Counted from the first letter of the stretch, positions 24,309 through 35,329 are shown. The stretch is 64,000 nucleotides of DNA from Micromonospora trifolii (GCF_022229005.1 NZ_JAKKFD010000019.1:101908-165907), one strand, 5' to 3'. Translations and numbers: made by a program. Notes: a model not told the origin generated them from the sequence alone.

Positions 24309-25410
24309 GCTCCAACACTCCCTCCAATAGGCGGATCTTGCTGTTGCGGCAGTGCTCGGTCTCCGTACCGTCAAAACGCCCCAGCTCGAAGTAACGGTTG
24401 GCGGCATGGCCGCCACCGCAGAAGCCGAAGTACGAGCAGGACGCCCGACACGCCTCCACCCCGGCCAGGAACTCCCCCACCCACGGCGTGGTCGCCGCGT
24501 TGCCGAGGATCTGCGCCAACGGGGTCGTCAGCACGTTGCCGCTGCCGAAGTCGCCGTAGCGGGGGTCGGTGAACCCGGCCAGCTCCGGGGAGAGCACGAT
24601 CACCGAGCCGTCGTGCCCGATCGTCGGGATCGGGTCCAGTTGGCGGGGCAGCACCGCGTCCGCCGAGTTGTCGAGCACCGCCGCGGCGTAGCGCAACGAC
24701 CACTCGATCTCGCGGAGGTGGATCCGGGGCTCCCGGCGCCACGCCCCGACCAACTCCGCCCAGAACGCGGACACGGCCGACGGGTCGTGGCGGTTGTCGC
24801 GGGTGTTGACTCCCTCGGTCTCCTCGATGTTGATGCCCAGCACGTCGCAGCCCAGCTCGAGGAAGTAGTCGTACAGCTCGGTGGCGAGCCCCGGCTCCGG
24901 CCGGGACACCACGGCCAGCGCGGAGAAGGGCAGACCGCGCCGACGCAGCACCGAGATGCCGTGCAGGATCCTGTCGTACGCCGGCTGACCACCCCGGTTG
25001 ACCCGGTCGCCGTTGCGCGCCCGGGGCCCGTCGACGCTCACACTCACCCGCATCTCGTGCCGGGCGAAGAAATCACACCAGTCGTCGTCGATGAGGGTGG
25101 CGTTTGTCTGCACGTGGTGCTCGACCTCTGGCCCGAACGGGGCGATCAGCTCGGCCAGGTGCTCTCGACCGGTGGCCAGGGGTTCGCCGCCGTGCCACAC
25201 GACGGAGAACCGACCGTTCGCCGCCCACTGATTGACAGCGACTGCGACCGCCTCGGCCACCGCCACCGGCATCCGGCGGTCGGCGGCCCGAAAAGGCAGA
25301 TAGCAGTACGCGCAGTCGAGGTTGCAGAGGGTGGTGGGCTGCATGACGACGTACGACGGGACGGCGGCCAGACCGCGCATCCCGCTGAACGACTGTCCCC
25401 GAGCAGCCAT
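24277..25410 (-). CDS. amcB: Radical SAM/SPASM cyclophane-forming peptide maturase (AmcB-like)
   Basis: A 377-residue radical SAM enzyme. The [4Fe-4S] triad is CNLDCAYC (Cys29, 33, 36), followed by a GGEP motif in VVWHGGEPLAT that binds SAM. The C-terminal SPASM region supplies further cysteines (EACRASCSYFGFCGGG and EHCRNSK) for auxiliary clusters. The adjacent precursor with several aromatic-x-Asn sites makes a carbon-carbon crosslinking maturase the best assignment. GGAGGAGG lies directly before the ATG at 25410, which rules out the longer frame. An anaerobic sulfatase-maturase-like activity is the main alternative but no sulfatase is nearby. Confidence 0.88.
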   Translation of the reverse strand: MAARGQSFSGMRGLAAVPSYVVMQPTTLCNLDCAYCYLPFRAADRRMPVAVAEAVAVAVNQWAANGRFSVVWHGGEPLATGREHLAELIAPFGPEVEHHVQTNATLIDDDWCDFFARHEMRVSVSVDGPRARNGDRVNRGGQPAYDRILHGISVLRRRGLPFSALAVVSRPEPGLATELYDYFLELGCDVLGINIEETEGVNTRDNRHDPSAVSAFWAELVGAWRREPRIHLREIEWSLRYAAAVLDNSADAVLPRQLDPIPTIGHDGSVIVLSPELAGFTDPRYGDFGSGNVLTTPLAQILGNAATTPWVGEFLAGVEACRASCSYFGFCGGGHAANRYFELGRFDGTETEHCRNSKIRLLEGVLEHARDHQSPAA

Positions 25411-25419
25411 CGCCCTCCT

Positions 25420-25496
25420 CCGCCTAGCCTGAGAGGCGGTCGGAAAGCCTCGCGGCTTCCCGACCATCTCTGAAGGGTGCCCTTCAGGCTAGGCGG
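25420..25496 (-). promoter_or_regulatory. Structured leader of the RiPP operon
   Basis: A 13-bp perfect long-range pair (25420-25432 with 25484-25496) encloses two local hairpins. One is a 12-bp stem at 25438-25465 whose minus-strand RNA has a GCGA tetraloop. The other, CTGAAGG/CCTTCAG at 25470-25487, shares four bases with the long-range arm, so the two cannot form fully together. The long-range stem runs into the Shine-Dalgarno cluster of the maturase gene. This looks like a switchable leader or attenuator; a purM terminator is the simpler alternative. Confidence 0.5.
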
Positions 25497-25536
25497 CATT
25501 AGCCACTCGGGTGAAGCCCTGATCAGGTGCCCGTAC

Positions 25537-25554
25537 GATCACCGGAGGGTGATC
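25537..25554 (-). terminator. Hairpin overlapping purM stop codon
   Basis: GATCACC and GGTGATC form a perfect 7-bp stem with a 4-nt loop, overlapping the last codon region of purM. A second palindrome, CCTGATCAGG, follows at about 25519. These may end the purM transcript. Confidence 0.45.
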
Positions 25555-26707
25555 AGCCTCGGGTGTGCTGACCAACCATCTGCACGTTGCCGGTGCCCTC
25601 GATGATCTCGCCGGCCTGCCACGCCTCGACCCCACGGCCGGTCAGAGTGGCCAGCGCCCGGTCGGCGTCCTCGGCCGACACGATCGCGAACATGCCGACG
25701 CCCATGTTGAAGGTCGACTCCATGTCGTGGTCGTCGATCCGACCCTTCGTCTGGATCAGGTCGAAGATCGGCTGCGGCTTCCAGGTGGACCGGTTGACCA
25801 CAGCGTCGACGTGCTCGGGCAGCACCCGGACCAGGTTGCCGGGGATGCCGCCGCCGGTGATGTGGGACAGCGCCCGCACCTCGGCCTCGGCGATCAGCTT
25901 GAGGCAGTCCTTGGCGTAGATCTTGGTCGGGGTGAGCAGCTCCTCGCCGAGGGTCCGCTGCCGACCGAAGTCGTCGATCACGATGTCCAGACGCATCCGG
26001 GCCGCGCCCAGCAGCACGTGCCGGACCAGCGAGTACCCGTTGGAGTGCAGGCCGGAGGAGCGCATGGCGATCACCACGTCGCCCACCTCGACCCGCTCCG
26101 GGCTGAGGATGTCGGCTTCCTCGACAACGCCCACGCCGGTCGCGGAGATGTCGTACTCGTCCGGGCGCAGCACGCCGGGGTGCTCAGCGGTCTCGCCGCC
26201 CAGCAGCGCGCAGCCGGCGTAGCGGCAGCCGTCGGCGATGCCCGCACCGATCTCGGCGACCTTGTCCGGCACGACCTCACCGGTGGCGATGTAGTCGAGC
26301 AGGAACAGCGGCTCGGCGCCGCAGGCCACCAGGTCGTCGACGACCATCGCGACCAGGTCGATGCCGACCGTGTCGTGAATGTCCATCTGCTGGGCGATCA
26401 CCAGCTTGGTGCCCACCCCGTCGGTGGAGGACGCCAGGATCGGGCTCTTGTACTTCTTCGTGTCCAGGCGGAACAGGCCGGCGAAGCCACCGAGGTCACC
26501 GAGCACCTCGGGACGGCGGGTCTGCCGCACCTTCGACTTGAGCAGCTCCACCGCGCGGTCACCCGCGTCGATGGAGACACCGGCGTCGGCGTACGAGACC
26601 GAGCGTTTGCGCGCCTGGCGGCCAGCACCGCCCGTCCACGGCTGGCGGTCGCCGCCGGCGCCGGTCGGGCTGCTTCCTGCGCCGCTGCGCTCGGACACGT
26701 GCGTCAC
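25553..26707 (-). CDS. purM: Phosphoribosylformylglycinamidine cyclo-ligase (AIR synthetase)
   Basis: A 384-residue enzyme converting FGAM to AIR with ATP, step five of purine synthesis. Family stretches include ILASSTDGVGTKLVIA, GIDLVAMVVDDLVACGAEPL, GCALLGGETAEHPGV and SSGLHSNGYSLVR, with LSHITGGGIPGNLVRVLP near the C-terminus. An N-terminal extension of about 37 residues, rich in Gly and Ser, precedes the catalytic part. The GTG start has a GGGGAG site 5 bp upstream. It follows purF, 57 bp away, in one transcription unit. Confidence 0.97.
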   Translation of the reverse strand: MTHVSERSGAGSSPTGAGGDRQPWTGGAGRQARKRSVSYADAGVSIDAGDRAVELLKSKVRQTRRPEVLGDLGGFAGLFRLDTKKYKSPILASSTDGVGTKLVIAQQMDIHDTVGIDLVAMVVDDLVACGAEPLFLLDYIATGEVVPDKVAEIGAGIADGCRYAGCALLGGETAEHPGVLRPDEYDISATGVGVVEEADILSPERVEVGDVVIAMRSSGLHSNGYSLVRHVLLGAARMRLDIVIDDFGRQRTLGEELLTPTKIYAKDCLKLIAEAEVRALSHITGGGIPGNLVRVLPEHVDAVVNRSTWKPQPIFDLIQTKGRIDDHDMESTFNMGVGMFAIVSAEDADRALATLTGRGVEAWQAGEIIEGTGNVQMVGQHTRG

Positions 26708-26764
26708 GGTTCTCCCCTTTGGTTCTCGGTGCCGCCGGCGGTAGCCGGGCCGCGCCGGTTGGTG

Positions 26765-28303
<1,539 letters not shown>

Positions 28304-28376
28304 CTACCGCTCCCTCATGCTGGTCTGGACCGGCCGGGCGGGGATCACGGGCGGATCCACTCTCCTCTGCCGGGAC

Positions 28377-28397
28377 CACTGTCATCGCCTGACAGTG
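28377..28397. promoter_or_regulatory. Palindrome upstream of purF
   Basis: CACTGTCA (28377-28384) and TGACAGTG (28390-28397) are perfect 8-bp arms around a 5-bp spacer, about 75 bp upstream of the purF start. It is a candidate operator for a dimeric regulator. It is not a close match to any motif I can name. Confidence 0.45.
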
Positions 28398-28471
28398 TAC
28401 GCGAATCGACGTCAATACAGAAAGTCACGATTCCCCTGCTCAGTGTCACGGCGAGTGGGACACCGCGGCGA

Positions 28472-28825
28472 TCAGAGGGGCAGATACGCCGAGAGGTCCG
28501 CCCGGTTACCGCTCATCTGGACGCGACCGTCGGTAACCGCCTCGGCCCAGGCAACCCTGCCGGTTGCCAACTCCAACCAGGTGCTCGGGGCCATCTCGAC
28601 CACGTTTGGTGGATTTCCCCTGGTGTGTCGAGGCCCCGGTACGCATTGGATCGCCCCGTATGGTGGGACGCGCACCTCCACCGATCGGCCGGGGGCGCGC
28701 TCCGCGAGGACGGCCAACAACGACCGGACCGCCTCTCGGTACACCGGCCGTTCGGGTGTACGCCCCTCGTCGAGCGCCGACAACGCGGCAGTAACGGCAG
28801 CGGACTTACTGTGCGGAGAGGACAC
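28472..28825 (-). CDS. Sterol carrier family protein
   Basis: A protein of about 117 residues related to the SCP2-like group often annotated beside purF in actinobacteria. Its second half (VEVRVPPYGAIQCVPGPRHTRG, then VVEMAPSTWLELATGRVAWAEA) matches the SCP2 lipid-binding fold edge with its conserved WLELATGR. The ligand is unknown. The GTG at 28825 is chosen; an in-frame ATG at 28852 would add nine residues. Confidence 0.75.
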   Translation of the reverse strand: MSSPHSKSAAVTAALSALDEGRTPERPVYREAVRSLLAVLAERAPGRSVEVRVPPYGAIQCVPGPRHTRGNPPNVVEMAPSTWLELATGRVAWAEAVTDGRVQMSGNRADLSAYLPL

Positions 28826-28986
28826 GACGGGACGATACGACCCCCAGGCCAAACACGCGACGCTGGCCCTGGGTCGCGCTCATGCAGTCGGACAAGGCAT
28901 AGTTGCCGACGGCGTATTCGTACCGTGATGATCCCCGGCCCGGCGCCCCGCCGGTCAGAGGGAAGTCAGCCCGGAAGGCGGTGGAC

Positions 28987-30981
28987 GTGTCAACACACCG
29001 ACGTGCCTGGAAGCAGCGGGCCGGTGTGGTCGTAGCGCTGGTTGCCGGCGCTCTGCTCGCCGTCCCCGCCACACCAGCCATGGCCGCGAAGATCAGCACA
29101 GCTGACAACTCCGTCACGATTGATGCTGGCAAGAGCAGCACAGTCAGCGTGGTTGTTAGACCCGACGTCGGCGAAGAGTCCGCAGACATCGACGTGTCTG
29201 GTCTTCCTGACGGCGTCACCTGCGGCGGGTGCGGCCCGATCACTTTCGAACAACCACTTGCGCCAAAGACCCTGACCCTGACCCTGACCGCGGCGGCCAA
29301 CGCGCCCGCAGCTAACGGCACTCAGGCGAGGATCACGGTAACGGGGGACTCCAACTCCCGCACTCTCCGCGTCACCGTCAAGGCAGCCGCCGCTCCGCCG
29401 CCGCCGCAGAACCAGACCGTGCGGTCGGTCGCCGGCAAGGTGGTCGCGCAGGCCGACGGCAAGGCCGTGCCGAACGCGTTCGTGGTTCTCCAGGACACCG
29501 CCGGTCACCGCTACGACGCCACCAGCAACGGCAACGGCGACTTCCGGTTCACCGGCACCACCCAGAACCCGATCGCGCCCGGACGGATCGACCTGGGCGC
29601 GTCGTTCGACAACGTCAAGGCGTTCAAGACCTTGAACGCCAACGCCGGGCAGGCCATCACCGGGCAGCGACTCAGCCTCGCGATCAAGGTCGAGGTGACG
29701 CCCAGCGCCACCCCGTCCGCCACCCCCGAGGCCACCCCGACCGAGGAGGCGACCGAGGAGGGCACCGAGGAGGAGCCCACCGAGGAGGCCAGCCAGGGCG
29801 CTCCGGCGAACGCCGCGAACAACGAGGACGGCGGCGGCCTCAGCTCGTACCTGATCATTCTGCTCGGTGGTCTTCTGGTCGCCGCAGGTGTCGGCACGAT
29901 CGTGCTGCTCTGGATGAAGCGCAGGGAGAACGGCGGCGACGACGACGCTCCGGCGGCTGCCGGCGGCGGCGTGGTGCCGCCCTCGCGGGGCGGGTTCCGC
30001 GGTGCGGACGACCAGACCCGGGTGGTCGGCGGTCGTCCAGGCGCAGACCCGACCATGGTCGGCGGCGCGGCGCTGAGCGAGGCGCCGACGATGATGCACC
30101 GCCCGGTGGTCGACGACGTTCCGCCGGACCCGTACGGCGCGCCTGCCCAGGCGTACGGCGGCGCGGGTCAGCAGGGCTGGGGCGGCGCCGGCTACGGCGA
30201 GGAGCCAGCATCCGCTGGGTACGGCGCCGGCGGCTACGGCAACGCTCCCGCTTCCGGCGGCGGCTACGGCGCTCCGGCAGGCCCGGAGGGCGGGTACGGC
30301 GCCGGTGCGGCCGGTGACGGTTACGGTGCCGCGCCCGGTGCCGGTTACGGCAATGCTCCGGCCTCCGGTGCCGGCTACGGGAACGCCCCGGCCTCCGGTG
30401 GCGGCTACGGCGGTCGTGACTACGACGCCCCGGGCGGCACCGCCGCCTACCCGCCGGCTCCGGCAGGCGGAGCGGCCTACGGCGAGCGGTTCGACGAGCC
30501 GACCGGCCGCTACACCGGCGACACCCAGTACCCGGCCCCGGCCGACCCGTACGCCACAGGCGTCTACCAGCCGGAGCAGGGGCAGGGGTACGGCCAGCCC
30601 GATCCCGCCCCGTACGGCGGACGCGCTGCCGAGCCGACCGCTGGGTACGGCGCTCCGGAGGCTGGCGGCTACGACCAGGGCGGCTACGGTCAACCGGCCG
30701 GCGGATACGACCAGGGCGGCGCCTACAGCCAGGAGCCCCCGCAGCAGCGCGGCGGCTACGACGACCGGGGCTACGACCAGGGCGGCTACGGCCAGCCCGC
30801 CGGCGGATACGACCAGGGCGGCAACTACGGCCAGGAGCCCCCGCAGCAGCGCGGCGGCTACGACGACCGGGGCTACGACCAGGGCGGCTACGGCCAGCCC
30901 GCCGGGCGGAACCGACCGGACACCCCGCCGCCGCCGCCGACCGAGCGCGGCGGTCGCCGCCTCGACTGGCTGGACGACTGA
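28987..30981 (+). CDS. Signal-anchored surface protein with Gly/Tyr/Gln-rich cytoplasmic tail
   Basis: A 664-residue protein. A signal peptide (residues 1-34, cleavage near PAMAA) precedes an immunoglobulin-like extracellular part and a carboxypeptidase-regulatory-like domain (SVAGKVVAQADGKAVPNAFV). An acidic Thr/Glu spacer follows, then one membrane helix (LSSYLIILLGGLLVAAGVGT) and basic residues, which places the rest in the cytoplasm. That C-terminal 300 residues is low complexity, built of GYG, GGYDQ and QPAGG units, including a 34-residue repeat. Function is unknown; surface sensing or envelope organisation is possible. GTG 28987 follows GGAAGGCGG. Confidence 0.82.
   Translation: MSTHRRAWKQRAGVVVALVAGALLAVPATPAMAAKISTADNSVTIDAGKSSTVSVVVRPDVGEESADIDVSGLPDGVTCGGCGPITFEQPLAPKTLTLTLTAAANAPAANGTQARITVTGDSNSRTLRVTVKAAAAPPPPQNQTVRSVAGKVVAQADGKAVPNAFVVLQDTAGHRYDATSNGNGDFRFTGTTQNPIAPGRIDLGASFDNVKAFKTLNANAGQAITGQRLSLAIKVEVTPSATPSATPEATPTEEATEEGTEEEPTEEASQGAPANAANNEDGGGLSSYLIILLGGLLVAAGVGTIVLLWMKRRENGGDDDAPAAAGGGVVPPSRGGFRGADDQTRVVGGRPGADPTMVGGAALSEAPTMMHRPVVDDVPPDPYGAPAQAYGGAGQQGWGGAGYGEEPASAGYGAGGYGNAPASGGGYGAPAGPEGGYGAGAAGDGYGAAPGAGYGNAPASGAGYGNAPASGGGYGGRDYDAPGGTAAYPPAPAGGAAYGERFDEPTGRYTGDTQYPAPADPYATGVYQPEQGQGYGQPDPAPYGGRAAEPTAGYGAPEAGGYDQGGYGQPAGGYDQGGAYSQEPPQQRGGYDDRGYDQGGYGQPAGGYDQGGNYGQEPPQQRGGYDDRGYDQGGYGQPAGRNRPDTPPPPPTERGGRRLDWLDD
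30700..30903 (+). repeat. Two 102-bp tandem repeats in the Gly/Tyr tail
   Basis: Units at 30700-30801 and 30802-30903 each encode a 34-residue block (GGYDQGG, then QEPPQQRGGYDDRGYDQGG). They differ at only a few bases, which points to recent duplication. Confidence 0.85.
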
Positions 30982-30998
30982 CCCCACCACACTGCACG

Positions 30999-31032
30999 GA
31001 AACGGCCACCCGGATCTCCGGGTGGCCGTTTC
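30999..31032 (+). terminator. Strong rho-independent-type terminator
   Basis: A stem of 16 bp (GAAACGGCCACCCGGA with TCCGGGTGGCCGTTTC) closes on a tiny loop, with T-rich bases at its 3' edge. It ends the surface protein transcript. Confidence 0.88.
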
Positions 31033-31062
31033 GCTCTCACAGGACCAAGCCGAGACCCGCGC

Positions 31063-31131
31063 CGATCTTGCAGTTTCGGTCGTCTATACGCGCGGAATGC
31101 CCCGTACGTCGGGACAGAAAGTGCAAGATCG
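31063..31131. repeat. Dispersed 69-bp palindromic element, copy 1
   Basis: Outer arms CGATCTTGCAGTTTC and GAAAGTGCAAGATCG are complementary except at one position. A copy of the same length with a related core occurs at 42858-42926, and a shorter one at 50631-50676. All three are intergenic. This is a REP- or MITE-like family. Confidence 0.8.
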
Positions 31132-31148
31132 CGGAATCGAGGGGCGGG

Positions 31149-31940
31149 TCAGGCGGCGGCGAAGACGCCCTGGTGGAGCACCGGCACGACGTCCGACACG
31201 CCGATCCGGACGGCGACGTCCACGTCAGCGGCGAAGCCACTCTCGGTCAGCTCCCGCCCGGAGACGCTGCCGCGCACCGCGGCGGGCAGATCCGGGGTGC
31301 TCGCCAGCGCGGCGAGCGCCATGGCCGCCTCCACCGAGAGTCCACCGGGCACACCGGAAAGGGCGTCCAGCACCGAGGCGGCGCCGAGTTGGTCCTCCAC
31401 CGACGGCCGCAGCGACCCGTCCGGCCACCGTTCCCCGGAGGCGATCACGCCGATCGGGGCGTCCAGCGTGCCGTACCCCTGGCGGCGCAGCCAATGCCCG
31501 ACGGCGCGTGCGTTGCGCAGGCACGCCGCGACCACCGGCAGGCCGGTGGCGCTGGCGGCGGCGCTGATGGCGGAGCCGTTCGGAGAGGGCAGCACGAGGT
31601 CCGCCACCACGGGTGCGCTGCTCAGCGCGGCGGGCGAGAGCGACCACGGATGTTCAGCTGTCGTCTGCCGCCGCCCGACCGCAGCTGTCGCGCCCACCCG
31701 GACGGCATACTCGGCGGCCTGCTCACCCCAGGGGAACGGGTGCACCCGCATGCCCCGGGCAACCGCCACCTCCACGGCGGTGGTGAACGACAGAACGTCC
31801 ACCACCACCAGTGCCGCGCAGACCCGGCCGAGTTCGGCCGCCCCGGTCAGCCCCCAGTCGAACCGGGCACCCGATCCGGGTTGGCCGTAGACGGCGGCCG
31901 TCAACGCCTCAGCGCTCGTCAGGCGACGGCTCGGTGACAC
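31149..31940 (-). CDS. 2-phosphosulfolactate phosphatase family protein (ComB-like)
   Basis: A protein of about 263 residues of the ComB family. Characteristic parts are [19 protein letters not shown] with the metal-binding Asp, [31 protein letters not shown] and [20 protein letters not shown] with acidic metal ligands. ComB acts in coenzyme M synthesis in methanogens; actinobacteria do not make that cofactor by the same route, so the substrate here is probably another phosphoester. The likely GTG start at 31940 overlaps the end of purL by 32 bp, suggesting co-translation. Confidence 0.82.
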   Translation of the reverse strand: MSPSRRLTSAEALTAAVYGQPGSGARFDWGLTGAAELGRVCAALVVVDVLSFTTAVEVAVARGMRVHPFPWGEQAAEYAVRVGATAAVGRRQTTAEHPWSLSPAALSSAPVVADLVLPSPNGSAISAAASATGLPVVAACLRNARAVGHWLRRQGYGTLDAPIGVIASGERWPDGSLRPSVEDQLGAASVLDALSGVPGGLSVEAAMALAALASTPDLPAAVRGSVSGRELTESGFAADVDVAVRIGVSDVVPVLHQGVFAAA

Positions 31941-34578
31941 CGGAGTCAGACTCGGACGCCCCGCCGGGCTGCTCCGACCCGATCGGCTCGACAGCGCCGG
32001 TCTCCGGGGAAGGACCCGAAGAAGCGATCGGCTCGGAGACCACCGCCGCCGCGTCGACCGGCTCGGCCTGCGCGACCGGCAGCGGGACGGCCTCGACAGC
32101 ACCCGCCACACCGGCAGCCGGCGCGGGCACCTCGACGGCCGCCGAGCCCCCGAAGAGGCGCGGCAACGTCTCGGTGTGCGCGGTGCGCAGCTCGTCCAGG
32201 CCGATCCGGAACTGACCGTGCACCTCGAGCGCCCCGCCGGAGGGGTCGGTGACGCCGATCAGCTCGAACGGCACGCCCCGCTCGGCGCAGAGCGCCGCGA
32301 ACGCCTTGTCGTGGCCGCGCGGCACCGAGACCAGCGCCCGCGTGGCGGACTCGCTGAACAGGTAGACGAACGGCATCGAGCCCTCGGCGAACTGCTCCGG
32401 CACCGCGACCCGGGCACCGACGCCGCGACGCAGGCAGGACTCGACCAGGCTCTGGGCGAGCCCACCGTCGGAGAGGTCGTGCGCGGAGGCCAGGTGACCG
32501 ACGCGGGCCGCCTCGGCCAACAACTCGGCGAGTGCCTTCTCGCGGAGAAGGTCGACCTGCGGCGGAATACCGCCGAGGTGCTCGTGCGTCACCCAGGCCC
32601 ACTCCGAGCCGGACAACTCCACGTTCGTCTCGCCGAGCAGGTAGAGCTGGTCGTGGTCGCCACCGGCACGGGGCACGAAGCCCATCGGCACCCGGTCGGC
32701 GACGTTGTCCAGCACGCCCAGCACGCCGACCACCGGGGTCGGGTGGATGGCCGCCGCGCCGGTCTGGTTGTAGAAGCTGACGTTGCCGCCGGTCACCGGG
32801 ATGCCCAGCTCCAGGCAGCCGTCCGCCAGGCCGCGCACGGCCTCGGCGAACTGCCACATCACGCCCGGGTCCTCCGGCGAGCCGAAGTTGAGGCAGTCGG
32901 TCACGGCGATCGGCTTCGCGCCGGTCACCGCCACGTTCCGGTACGCCTCGGCCAGGGCCAGCTTGGTGCCGTTGTACGGGTCCAGTCGGGCGTACCGGCC
33001 GTTGCCGTCGACCGACAGCGCCACGCCGAGACCGGTCCGCTCGTCGATCCGGATCACGCCGCCGTCCTCCGGCTGGGCGAGCACTGTGTTGCCCAGCACG
33101 TAGCGGTCGTACTGCTCGGTGACCCAGCTCTTGTCGGCCAGGTTGGGCGACGCGATCATGCGCAGCACGGTCTCCCGCAGCGCCTCCGGGTCGGCCGGGC
33201 GGGGCAGCGTCTCGGCCCGGTCTGCCTGGAGCAGGATCAGGTCGGCCGGCTCACGCATCGGTCGGGCGTAGACCGGGCCGTCGTCGACCAGCGAACCCGG
33301 CGGCACGTCGACGACCAGGTGGTCCTGCCAGGTGATCAGCAGGCGGCCCGGGCTGCCGTCCGGCTCCGGTGCGGTGACCTCACCGATCGCGGTGGCGATG
33401 ACGCCCCACTTCTCGCAGGTCTTGAGCACCGCGTCGAGCTTGTCCGGCTCGACGACCAGCAGCATCCGCTCCTGCGACTCGCTGGCCAGGATCTCGTGCG
33501 GGTCCATCGAGGGCTCGCGCAGCGGCACCCGCTCCAGCCAGACCCGCATGCCGGTGCTGGCAGCGGCGGCGGTCTCGGTGAGCGCGCAGGTCAGACCGGC
33601 GCCGCCGAGGTCCTGGATGCCGACGACAAGTTGGCCGTCGTACAGCTCGAGGCAGGCCTCGATCAGCAGCTTTTCGGTGAACGGGTCGCCGACCTGCACG
33701 GCGGGGCGGCGCGCCTCGCTGCCCTCGTCGAAGGTCGCGCTGGCCAGCACCGAGACGCCGCCGATGCCGTCGCGGCCGGTCTTGGCGCCCATCAGCACGA
33801 CAACGTTGCCCGGGCCGGCGGCGGCCTTGTTCTGCAGCCGACTGACCGGCAGCACGCCCAGGCAGAGCGCGTTGAGCAGCGGGTTGCCCTGGTAGGACGG
33901 GTCGAAGACCAGCTCGCCACCGATGTTGGGCAGGCCCAGGCAGTTGCCGTAGCCGCTGACGCCGGCGACCACGCCGGTGAGCACCCGGGCGGTGTCCGGG
34001 TGGTCCGCGGCACCGAAGCGCAGCGGGTCCATCACCGCGACCGGGCGGGCGCCCATGGCGAGGATGTCCCGGACGATGCCACCGACGCCGGTCGCCGCGC
34101 CCTGGTACGGCTCGACGAAGCTCGGGTGGTTGTGCGACTCGACCTTGAAGGTCACCGCCAGCTCGTCGGAGATCTGCACGACACCGGCGTTCTCACCGAT
34201 GCCGGCGAGCATCCGGTCGCTGGGCGGGGCCTTCTCGCCGAACTGGCGCAGGTGCACCTTGCTCGACTTGTAGGAGCAGTGCTCGCTCCACATGATCGAA
34301 TACATCGCCAGCTCGGACTGCGTGGGCCGGCGGCCGAGGATCTGCCGGATCCGGTCGTACTCGTCGTCGCGCAGGCCCAGCTCGGTGTACGGCTGAAGCT
34401 CGCCCGGGGTGCCACCGGCGCGCGGCACGGTGTCCACGCCCTCGGTCCAGACGGCGGCGGCCGGCTGGGCGGGAGCGGTCGCCGGTGCGACCGGCTGCGC
34501 CGCGCTCGGCTCGGCCGGCTGCGCCGGGGCGGAGTACGCCTCCGGTGTGTCCCGTACCGGGTCCGGATGGGTGGTCAT
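31909..34578 (-). CDS. purL: Phosphoribosylformylglycinamidine synthase, large subunit
   Basis: An 889-residue small-type PurL that makes FGAM from FGAR with ammonia delivered by PurQ and PurS. Core motifs include [54 protein letters not shown] and [15 protein letters not shown]. It is longer than usual because of a Pro/Ala-rich N-terminal extension (about 60 residues) and an acidic Ala/Pro/Glu-rich C-terminal tail (about 75 residues), neither likely to be catalytic. GGAGAGG precedes the ATG. It follows purS and purQ. Confidence 0.97.
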   Translation of the reverse strand: MTTHPDPVRDTPEAYSAPAQPAEPSAAQPVAPATAPAQPAAAVWTEGVDTVPRAGGTPGELQPYTELGLRDDEYDRIRQILGRRPTQSELAMYSIMWSEHCSYKSSKVHLRQFGEKAPPSDRMLAGIGENAGVVQISDELAVTFKVESHNHPSFVEPYQGAATGVGGIVRDILAMGARPVAVMDPLRFGAADHPDTARVLTGVVAGVSGYGNCLGLPNIGGELVFDPSYQGNPLLNALCLGVLPVSRLQNKAAAGPGNVVVLMGAKTGRDGIGGVSVLASATFDEGSEARRPAVQVGDPFTEKLLIEACLELYDGQLVVGIQDLGGAGLTCALTETAAAASTGMRVWLERVPLREPSMDPHEILASESQERMLLVVEPDKLDAVLKTCEKWGVIATAIGEVTAPEPDGSPGRLLITWQDHLVVDVPPGSLVDDGPVYARPMREPADLILLQADRAETLPRPADPEALRETVLRMIASPNLADKSWVTEQYDRYVLGNTVLAQPEDGGVIRIDERTGLGVALSVDGNGRYARLDPYNGTKLALAEAYRNVAVTGAKPIAVTDCLNFGSPEDPGVMWQFAEAVRGLADGCLELGIPVTGGNVSFYNQTGAAAIHPTPVVGVLGVLDNVADRVPMGFVPRAGGDHDQLYLLGETNVELSGSEWAWVTHEHLGGIPPQVDLLREKALAELLAEAARVGHLASAHDLSDGGLAQSLVESCLRRGVGARVAVPEQFAEGSMPFVYLFSESATRALVSVPRGHDKAFAALCAERGVPFELIGVTDPSGGALEVHGQFRIGLDELRTAHTETLPRLFGGSAAVEVPAPAAGVAGAVEAVPLPVAQAEPVDAAAVVSEPIASSGPSPETGAVEPIGSEQPGGASESDSGVTEPSPDER

Positions 34579-34645
34579 GACCTCTCCTCGCTGCGCTCGT
34601 GCCCGCCAGGCCGGCGGTTGAGCTGACCGATGATCGTGCCGCCGG

Positions 34646-35329
34646 TCATGCCGGCGCCCCCACCAGGTGCTTGAGGACCGACGTGAAGAAGCCGAGGCCG
34701 TCCAGCGAAGGGCCGGTGAGCGCCTCCACCGCGTGCTCGGGGTGCGGCATGATGCCGACCACGTTGCCGGCGGCGTTGGTGATCGCGGCGATGTCGCGCT
34801 GGGACCCGTTGGGGTTGCCGCCGACGTAGCGGGCGACGACCCGACCTTCGGCTTCGAGCTGATCCAGCGTCGCGGTGTCCGCGACGTAGCAGCCCTCGCC
34901 GTTCTTGACCGGGATGAGCACCTCCTGGCCGGGCTGGAACGTGTTGGTCCACGCCGTTCCGGCCGACTCGATGCGCAGGACCTGGTCCCGGTTGCGGAAG
35001 TGCAGGTGCTGGTTGCGGGTGAGCGCGCCGGGCAGCAGGTGCGCCTCGCACAGGATCTGGAAGCCGTTGCAGATGCCGAGCACGGGCAGACCACCCCGGG
35101 CGGCGTCCACGATCGTCTCCATCACCGGGGCGAACCGGGCGATGGCACCGCACCGCAGGTAGTCACCGTAGGAGAAACCGCCGGGCAGGACGACAGCGTC
35201 GACGCCGTGCAGCTCCGGGTCGCCGTGCCAGAGCCGGACCGGCTCAGCGCCGGCGATCCGGACGGCCCGGGCCGCGTCCCCGTCGTCGAGCGAGCCGGGG
35301 AAGGTGACCACACCGACCCGGGCGGTCAC
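34646..35329 (-). CDS. purQ: Phosphoribosylformylglycinamidine synthase, glutaminase subunit
   Basis: A 227-residue class I glutamine amidotransferase. The nucleophile is the Cys in [10 protein letters not shown], the oxyanion region is [12 protein letters not shown], and the His-Glu pair is in [11 protein letters not shown]. It supplies ammonia to PurL. Its GTG start overlaps the purS stop by 4 bp, and purL follows 67 bp later. Confidence 0.97.
   Translation of the reverse strand: MTARVGVVTFPGSLDDGDAARAVRIAGAEPVRLWHGDPELHGVDAVVLPGGFSYGDYLRCGAIARFAPVMETIVDAARGGLPVLGICNGFQILCEAHLLPGALTRNQHLHFRNRDQVLRIESAGTAWTNTFQPGQEVLIPVKNGEGCYVADTATLDQLEAEGRVVARYVGGNPNGSQRDIAAITNAAGNVVGIMPHPEHAVEALTGPSLDGLGFFTSVLKHLVGAPA

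Noticed and set aside
24352..25473. Plus-strand frame covering the whole radical SAM gene
   Set aside because: It is antisense to a gene with clear cysteine motifs and strong ribosome site; its composition (His/Arg/Val/Glu-rich) is typical of reverse-strand shadows.
28990..30990. Long minus-strand frame opposite the Gly/Tyr-rich surface protein
   Set aside because: Repetitive Val/Ala-rich shadow of the plus-strand repeats; no start signal.
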